Below are positions 59,267 through 64,000 of a DNA stretch of 64,000 nt, in pieces. The translations under genes and the position numbers were made by a program. The stretch is taken from assembly GCF_005233875.1 (NCBI RefSeq), contig NZ_SZPZ01000008.1, positions 1-64,000 of the forward strand, written 5' to 3'. Position 1 is the stretch's first letter. Every line of letters begins with the position of its first letter. Source of the stretch: Kribbella jiaozuonensis (GTDB lineage: Bacteria > Actinomycetota > Actinomycetes > Propionibacteriales > Kribbellaceae). Under the pieces are notes generated by a model. That model searched no databases and was not told the origin of the DNA. It saw nothing but the letters and a program-made list of their open reading frames with translations.

Positions 59267-60810
59267 GGGACTCGTTGCTGATCGCCCTGATCGCGGTACC
59301 GACGCTGACCGCTGTGGTGCTGTGGGCGCTGCCCGTGGTGACTGCCGATCGCATCGCGGCGCTCGTCGGGACGATCGTGTCCGGGGTCCTGCTGGTCGCG
59401 TCGATCGTCCTGTGGTGGGACATGCGGCGGCCGCACTGCCCGTGTACAGCTGAAGCCGTCTTCGGCCCGCTGCCAAGGACGGTGCCCGGCAAGCTGACGC
59501 CGTACGTCGACATCAACACGCCATGGATCCCGTCGCTCGATGTGCGCTTCCACCTCGCCGTCGACACGATCTCGATCCCGCTGATCGCGTTGACGACGCT
59601 GCTCGTCTTCCTCTGCTGCGTTTACTCGCTGAAGATCACCCCACGCATCGGTCGGACCCGCTCGCTGATCGCGTTGCTGCTCGTGATCGAGACCGGCGTG
59701 ATCGGCACCTTCTCCGCCTCCGACCTCGTGCTGTTCTTCGTCTTCTTCGAGATCGTCCTCATCCCGATGTGGCTCGTGATCGACATCTGGGGTGACGACC
59801 ACGACCGGGCCGGGCGTCGGCGCGCGGCGACCACGTTCATCTTGATGACGGTGTTCGGCTCGGCGCTGATGCTGTTGGGCTTCCTGCTCATCCATCGGCA
59901 CGCGGGCACGTTCGACCTGGTGTTCCTCGGGCAGCATCCGGTCAAGGGCGGGCACGGCGTTCCGCTGGCCGCCGCGATCCTGATCGCCGTCGGGCTCGCG
60001 GTGAAGATGCCGCTGTGGCCGTTGCACATCTGGTTGCCCGACGCCCATGCCAAGGCGCCGACGGTCGGCTCGGTGCTGCTGGCCGGCGTACTGCTGAAGC
60101 TGGGCAGCTACGGGATGATCCGGATCCTGTTGCCGGTCCTGCCTGACGCGACGGCCACCATCGCGCCGTACCTGGCCGGGTTCTCGGTTGTCGCCATCAT
60201 CGCCGGATCGTTGGCCTGCCTGGCGCAGACCGATGTGAAGCGGCTGATCGCGTACTCGAGCGTCGGGCACATGGGCTTCATCGGGCTCGGCATCGCGACG
60301 ATGTCGCCGGAGGGACTGAACGGCGCGCTGTACGCGAACCTTGCCCACGGCATCATCACCGGCCTGCTGTTCTTCCTGGCCGGGGCGATCAAGGACCGGC
60401 ACGACACCAGCGACCTGCGCGCGATCGGCCGGGCGCTGTACGCGCGGTTGCCGCGGATCAGCGGGCTGCTCACCTACGCCTGCCTCGCGTCGCTCGGGTT
60501 GCCCGGGCTGGCTGGGTTCTGGGGCGAGATGCTGGTCCTGCTCGGTGCGTATCACCCGGCCGATTGGTTGCCGCGGGCTACTTTCATCGTGCTGATGGTG
60601 ATCGCCGGGCTGGGCACCGTACTGACCGCCGCGTACTTCCTCCGGCTGATCCGCGAGCTGTGCCAGGGTGATCCCGCCGAGAATCCGCCGGCCGCGTTCG
60701 CCGTCGACCTGAGCCGGATCGAGTTCGTGACGTTCGCGCCGTTGGTCGTGCTCACGGTGTTCCTCGGTCTGTGGCCCTTCACGTTGCTCAACCAGTGGAC
60801 GTTCCTATGA
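59263..60810 (+). CDS. nuoM: NADH-quinone oxidoreductase subunit M, second complex I
   Basis: The 515-residue protein has FEIVLIPMWLVIDIWG (TM5 Glu), KMPLWPLHIWLPDAHAKAPTVGSVLLAG (TM7 Lys) and VKRLIAYSSVGHMGF. The GTG 59263 overlaps the nuoL stop; the open frame upstream is a shadow. An insertion of about 40 residues near residue 60 (WWDMRRPHCPCTAEAVFGP) is less conserved. It overlaps nuoN by 4 nt. Confidence 0.95.
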   Translation: MRDSLLIALIAVPTLTAVVLWALPVVTADRIAALVGTIVSGVLLVASIVLWWDMRRPHCPCTAEAVFGPLPRTVPGKLTPYVDINTPWIPSLDVRFHLAVDTISIPLIALTTLLVFLCCVYSLKITPRIGRTRSLIALLLVIETGVIGTFSASDLVLFFVFFEIVLIPMWLVIDIWGDDHDRAGRRRAATTFILMTVFGSALMLLGFLLIHRHAGTFDLVFLGQHPVKGGHGVPLAAAILIAVGLAVKMPLWPLHIWLPDAHAKAPTVGSVLLAGVLLKLGSYGMIRILLPVLPDATATIAPYLAGFSVVAIIAGSLACLAQTDVKRLIAYSSVGHMGFIGLGIATMSPEGLNGALYANLAHGIITGLLFFLAGAIKDRHDTSDLRAIGRALYARLPRISGLLTYACLASLGLPGLAGFWGEMLVLLGAYHPADWLPRATFIVLMVIAGLGTVLTAAYFLRLIRELCQGDPAENPPAAFAVDLSRIEFVTFAPLVVLTVFLGLWPFTLLNQWTFL

Positions 60811-62258
60811 CGCTGACGTGGACCGATTGGCAGGCGATCGCCGTACCGCTGGTGCTGGCGATCGGTGCGGTTGCGGTGCTGCTGATCGACAGCTTCTGGA
60901 AGAGTGCGTCGGCTGAGCTGCGGCATACCGTCGTCACGCTGCTGACGAGTGCGGTGCTGCTGTTCGGGCTCGTGTTCGTATGGGCGCAGCGGGGCGGGTT
61001 CAAGCCTGCCTTCTGCCGGCCGGCGGTCGAGGGGCCGGCGGAGTGCAGCTTCGTGTTCGAGCCGTTGACGGCCGGGTTGTGGGCGGTGCTGCTGGTCGGC
61101 GGGCTCGGTGTGGTGGGCTTGTCGACGTACCGGCTGTTGGCCTCGGATGTTCCGATCGGGGAGTACCACTTCCTGCTGCTGAGCGCGCTGACCGGCGCGA
61201 CCGTGCTGGCCGGCGCGCGGGATCTCGCGACGCTGGTGATCGCGCTCGAGGTGGTGTCGCTGCCGAGCTTCGCGATGGTCGGACTGCGGCGGGACCGGCG
61301 CGGCTCCGAGGGCGCGATGAAGGCGTTCCTGGTGTCGGTGCTGTCGACTGCAGTGATGCTCTTCGGAGTGTCTTATCTGTACGGCGTGACCGGCTCGCTG
61401 TACCTGACCACGATCGCGAACCGGCTGACCGGTCTCGACCCTGACCTCGGGCGGGTGGCGTTCGCGGCCGGGCTGTTCGTGATCGTCGGGTTCGCGTTCA
61501 AGATCGCGGCGGTGCCGTTCCACGCCTGGTTGCCGGACACGTACGTCGGGGCGCCGATCGAGGTCACCACGTTCCTCGCCGTCGTCTCGAAGTCGGCCGG
61601 GGTCGCCGGGCTGCTCGTGCTGGTGACGGCCGGGATCGCGCCGGACGGCTCGCATCTGCGCACGGTGATCGCGATCCTCGCGGCGCTGACGATGACGGTC
61701 GGCAACCTCGCCGCGCTGCGTCAGGTCGAGGCGGTCCGGCTCCTCGCGTGGTCGTCGATCGGCCAGGTCGGCTTCCTGCTCGCGCCGTTGGCGGTCGGCG
61801 ATGCGCAGGCGGTCGTCGGGTACTTGGCGGCGTACGTCGTGGTCACGCTCGGCGCGTTCGGGGCGGTCGCCGTCGTCCAGCGCCACCGCCCCGGCGGGCT
61901 GCTGACCGACTACCGCGGCATGGTCCGCTCCGAGCCCGGTCTCGCCGCGGCGCTGATCTTCTTCCTGGTTGTCCTGGCCGGTTTGCCGCCGGGTCTCGCG
62001 GGCCTGTTCACCAAGTTCGCCGCCTTCCAGGCCGTCATCGACGCACACCTCGGCTGGCTGGCGATCGTGATGGCCCTCAACGTGATGATCGGCCTGGCCG
62101 TCTACCTCCGCTGGATCGCCGAACTCTTCCGCCTCCCCGCCGACGACCCGTTCTCGGTAGACATCGAAACCCCCGCCGTCGCCATGATCTCCCTCTTCGC
62201 CGCCCTCACCGCCGTAGTCTCAGTCCTCCCCAGCATCCTGTTCGCCCTGGCCACCTGA
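60807..62258 (+). CDS. nuoN: NADH-quinone oxidoreductase subunit N, second complex I
   Basis: The 483-residue protein shows LEVVSLPSFAMVGLRRDRRG (TM5 Glu), KIAAVPFHAWLPDTYVGAPIEVT and VRLLAWSSIGQVGF. ATG 60807 is chosen, since it overlaps the nuoM stop (ATGA) and starts a short conserved leader; the longer frame from 60771 is a shadow. It ends the nuo piece. No polyprenyl synthase follows, unlike the first operon. Confidence 0.95.
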   Translation: MTLTWTDWQAIAVPLVLAIGAVAVLLIDSFWKSASAELRHTVVTLLTSAVLLFGLVFVWAQRGGFKPAFCRPAVEGPAECSFVFEPLTAGLWAVLLVGGLGVVGLSTYRLLASDVPIGEYHFLLLSALTGATVLAGARDLATLVIALEVVSLPSFAMVGLRRDRRGSEGAMKAFLVSVLSTAVMLFGVSYLYGVTGSLYLTTIANRLTGLDPDLGRVAFAAGLFVIVGFAFKIAAVPFHAWLPDTYVGAPIEVTTFLAVVSKSAGVAGLLVLVTAGIAPDGSHLRTVIAILAALTMTVGNLAALRQVEAVRLLAWSSIGQVGFLLAPLAVGDAQAVVGYLAAYVVVTLGAFGAVAVVQRHRPGGLLTDYRGMVRSEPGLAAALIFFLVVLAGLPPGLAGLFTKFAAFQAVIDAHLGWLAIVMALNVMIGLAVYLRWIAELFRLPADDPFSVDIETPAVAMISLFAALTAVVSVLPSILFALAT

Positions 62259-62263
62259 CCGGC

Positions 62264-62269
62264 TAACCT
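62264..62269 (+). promoter_or_regulatory. Leaderless -10 box for the repeat lipoprotein
   Basis: TAACCT lies 7 nt before the GTG at 62277, with no Shine-Dalgarno. Confidence 0.4.
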
Positions 62270-62276
62270 TCGGCGG

Positions 62277-63083
62277 GTGAGCGCGCGACTTCTGGTAGTT
62301 CTGTTGGCGCTGGGGGCCCTGGTGGGATGCGGAAGTTCGGGCACGTCCGCGAGCCGCCCGACACCAGTGCAGGTCGAGTCCGTTCCGGCGACGCCGGTGG
62401 CGCGGACCTCCACCCCGGCGATTGCTCCTGCGGCGAAGGACGGGCAGAACTACAAGGCCTGTGCCGACGGCAACTGCGAGGTGCTGATCCGCGGCTCCGC
62501 CGTGATCGCCGTCTACACCGTGCTGTTCACCTTCACCGTCGCCGAAGGCTCCTTCGACGAACGCGGTGGCGGCGGCTTCCTGCACGTGTCAGGTATCGGC
62601 GGTCCCGCCCCTTTGGGCGGCTTCACAGGTGCCGAGCCCGCTCTCGAGGTGACGTTCCACGAAGGTGACACAGCTGTCGTGGCGATCCGCACGATCGGCA
62701 CTCCAACACCCACGCGATTCCGTACGCCGATCGCGATCGCGACCGCGTCGCCCCGGCGCACGACCCCGCCGCCCACCAAGCTGCCGATCTATCAACCGGC
62801 CGACGGTACGAACTACGAGGCCTGCCGCGACGGCCACTGCGAGGTCCTGCTGCACCGGTCCGCGAAGATCACCATCGGCAACCTGCCCTTCGACTTCACC
62901 GTCACGAACGGTGCTGTGCACATGCTGTCGTGCAGGCAGGACAACCCGCTCGACTGCTACGACTTCCACCTTGACGGCTCGGGCGGAGCAGGCTGGTCGG
63001 ACGAGCCCGGCGGCGTGATGTACGACGCGAACCTGAAGGCCTACGACGGTGAGGATGCGGTGCTGTCCGTCACGACGGAGTAG
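62277..63083 (+). CDS. Secreted lipoprotein with a duplicated Cys-bearing domain
   Basis: The 268-residue protein starts with a lipoprotein signal (LLVVLLALGALVGC, Cys18). After a spacer rich in T, P and A, it has two related modules: DGQNYKACADGNCEVLIRGSA (~55-) and DGTNYEACRDGHCEVLLHRSA (~178-), each followed by a beta-rich stretch (FTFTVAEGSF, FDFTVTNGAV). Each module keeps two cysteines, so a disulfide is likely. I know no function. It follows nuoN by 18 nt but has its own leaderless promoter. Confidence 0.72.
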   Translation: MSARLLVVLLALGALVGCGSSGTSASRPTPVQVESVPATPVARTSTPAIAPAAKDGQNYKACADGNCEVLIRGSAVIAVYTVLFTFTVAEGSFDERGGGGFLHVSGIGGPAPLGGFTGAEPALEVTFHEGDTAVVAIRTIGTPTPTRFRTPIAIATASPRRTTPPPTKLPIYQPADGTNYEACRDGHCEVLLHRSAKITIGNLPFDFTVTNGAVHMLSCRQDNPLDCYDFHLDGSGGAGWSDEPGGVMYDANLKAYDGEDAVLSVTTE

Positions 63084-63921
63084 TCCGTGCGAGGAAGTCT
63101 TCGTACTGGGACCACACTCGGCGCCAGAGTTGGGCGCGGTCGGATTGTGTGTAGTGGGGGAGGGGGAGGTGGAAGACGTCGGCGAGTGCGGTGAAGTAGT
63201 CGGCCGGCGTTTCGAGGAGGGTGTTGTCCACTCGGTCGGCGGAGGTTTCGCTCAGGCCGATGGAGCGGAGTACGACGACGGACTTCGGCGTACGGCGGAA
63301 GGCGGAGGCGAGTCGGACGAACGGGGACGTGGGATCCGTCGACAGACGGGCGTGCTGGGCGGTGAACGCGTCGAGGCCGACGGATGCCGACTCGAAGTCC
63401 ATGCCGATGAGGTTCGCGCGGGGATCGTGGTCGAGGCGCCAGCCGTTGGTCAGGTCTGATGGGCGGAGGCGCAGGGTGAACGGGTGCTGGCGGACCTCGC
63501 CGACTTCGAGTGGCATCGGGTGACGTAGGCCGTCGCCGAGGCCCACGTCGACCAGCCAGACGCGGTCGGGATCTTCAAGCAGCCCGGTGACGGTGAGGAC
63601 CATGTGACTGGCGTCGACGCCGCCTGGGCGGTTGGCCGTCTGTACGCCGCCGCGGTGCATCTGCACGCGATAACCGAGCTCCGTGAGCAGCAGCGCGAAC
63701 GACCCGTTCATCTGGAAGCAGTACCCGCCGGCCTCACGCGCGATCATCCGCTTCACCACGTCCTCCGGCTCCAGCGGGCCGCCCGGCGTCAGCTGGTACT
63801 GAATCGACTCGTACGGCACCCGATCCACGAACGCTTCGTGCAGTCGCGTCAACGCCTCCAGCCGCGGCGGCCCGTCGTACTCGCCGACCCCGATCCGCTG
63901 CAGGAACGCCGTGGTATCCAT
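63070..63921 (-). CDS. nat: Arylamine N-acetyltransferase
   Basis: The 283-residue protein is a NAT family enzyme with the Cys-His-Asp triad: AGGYCFQMN (~66, the Cys; the usual RGG is AGG), DASHMVLTV (~104) and LVDVGLGDG (~119). It transfers acetyl from acetyl-CoA to arylamines or hydrazines, or acts in natural-product amide formation. ATG 63921 gives the family's short N-terminus; the frame is open upstream without support. It ends 14 nt into the repeat lipoprotein's 3' end (convergent). Confidence 0.9.
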   Translation of the reverse strand: MDTTAFLQRIGVGEYDGPPRLEALTRLHEAFVDRVPYESIQYQLTPGGPLEPEDVVKRMIAREAGGYCFQMNGSFALLLTELGYRVQMHRGGVQTANRPGGVDASHMVLTVTGLLEDPDRVWLVDVGLGDGLRHPMPLEVGEVRQHPFTLRLRPSDLTNGWRLDHDPRANLIGMDFESASVGLDAFTAQHARLSTDPTSPFVRLASAFRRTPKSVVVLRSIGLSETSADRVDNTLLETPADYFTALADVFHLPLPHYTQSDRAQLWRRVWSQYEDFLARTTPS

Positions 63922-63931
63922 GCGCCTTGGG

Positions 63932-64000
63932 CTAGGCGAGGTGATCGACACCCTCGACCGAGATGCAGCGCTTGCCATCGGCCCGGAGCTCGGTGAGATC
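63932..64000 (-). CDS. C-terminal fragment of an unidentified protein (partial)
   Basis: On the minus strand the frame from base 64000 gives DLTELRADGKRCISVEGVD and a TAG stop at 63932-63934. It precedes the acetyltransferase by 10 nt on the same strand, which fits an operon. The family cannot be told from 22 residues. Confidence 0.5.
   Translation of the reverse strand, partial: DLTELRADGKRCISVEGVDHLA

Overview
This is a high-GC, actinobacterial chromosome segment. Support for that comes from the GC-rich wobble positions, the many GTG/TTG starts, 1-4 nt start/stop overlaps, leaderless-type -10 boxes (TAnnnT 6-7 nt before the start codon), a menaquinone-type respiratory chain and actinobacterial families (KorAB, ECF42, large LuxR-ATPase). 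The style is most like Kribbella or a related Propionibacteriales genus; that genus guess is inference. No rRNA, tRNA, CRISPR array, phage or transposase gene was recognised.

1-9.1 kb holds the end of a canonical complex I operon (nuoG end, nuoH-I-J-K-L-M-N), translationally coupled to a polyprenyl diphosphate synthase that probably makes the menaquinone tail. 9.1-14.1 kb is a minus-strand block: a lone, degenerate cytochrome b (QcrB-like), a phospholipase D-family enzyme, a cupin, an Rrf2 regulator with operator-like sites, and a RarD-type permease. 14.1-28.2 kb is accessory: an unknown protein, a sugar isomerase-like protein, an AbiEi/AbiEii-type toxin-antitoxin pair whose toxin is fused to a SerB-like HAD phosphatase, a secreted M15 peptidase, DUF445, an MFS pump, a TetR regulator with a perfect operator, an Lnt-like acyltransferase, a lactate 2-monooxygenase-like flavoenzyme and hydrolases.

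28.2-63 kb carries korAB (2-oxoacid:ferredoxin oxidoreductase) and a second complex I scattered in four pieces: nuoA at 32.3 kb, nuoB-nuoC at 43.3 kb, nuoH at 47.5 kb and nuoI-J-K-L-M-N at 56.2-62.3 kb. The window holds no second nuoD and no second nuoE, F or G. A plausible reading is a ferredoxin-linked complex I fed by KorAB. Between the pieces lie an ornithine cyclodeaminase/dipeptidase pair with overlapping divergent -10 boxes, a LuxR-family ATPase regulator, a family of three paralogous tiny proteins behind a duplicated promoter, a 650-bp inverted repeat built of CCGG hairpin units, a GntR-isochorismatase-cytosine permease operon, VapBC, an NmrA-SnoaL fusion, a two-component system facing a MacAB-like export operon, and an ECF42/DGPF pair.

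The features most worth following are the toxin-phosphatase fusion, the tiny-protein family with its promoter, the split complex I lacking nuoD, and the cytochrome b paralog missing a heme ligand.
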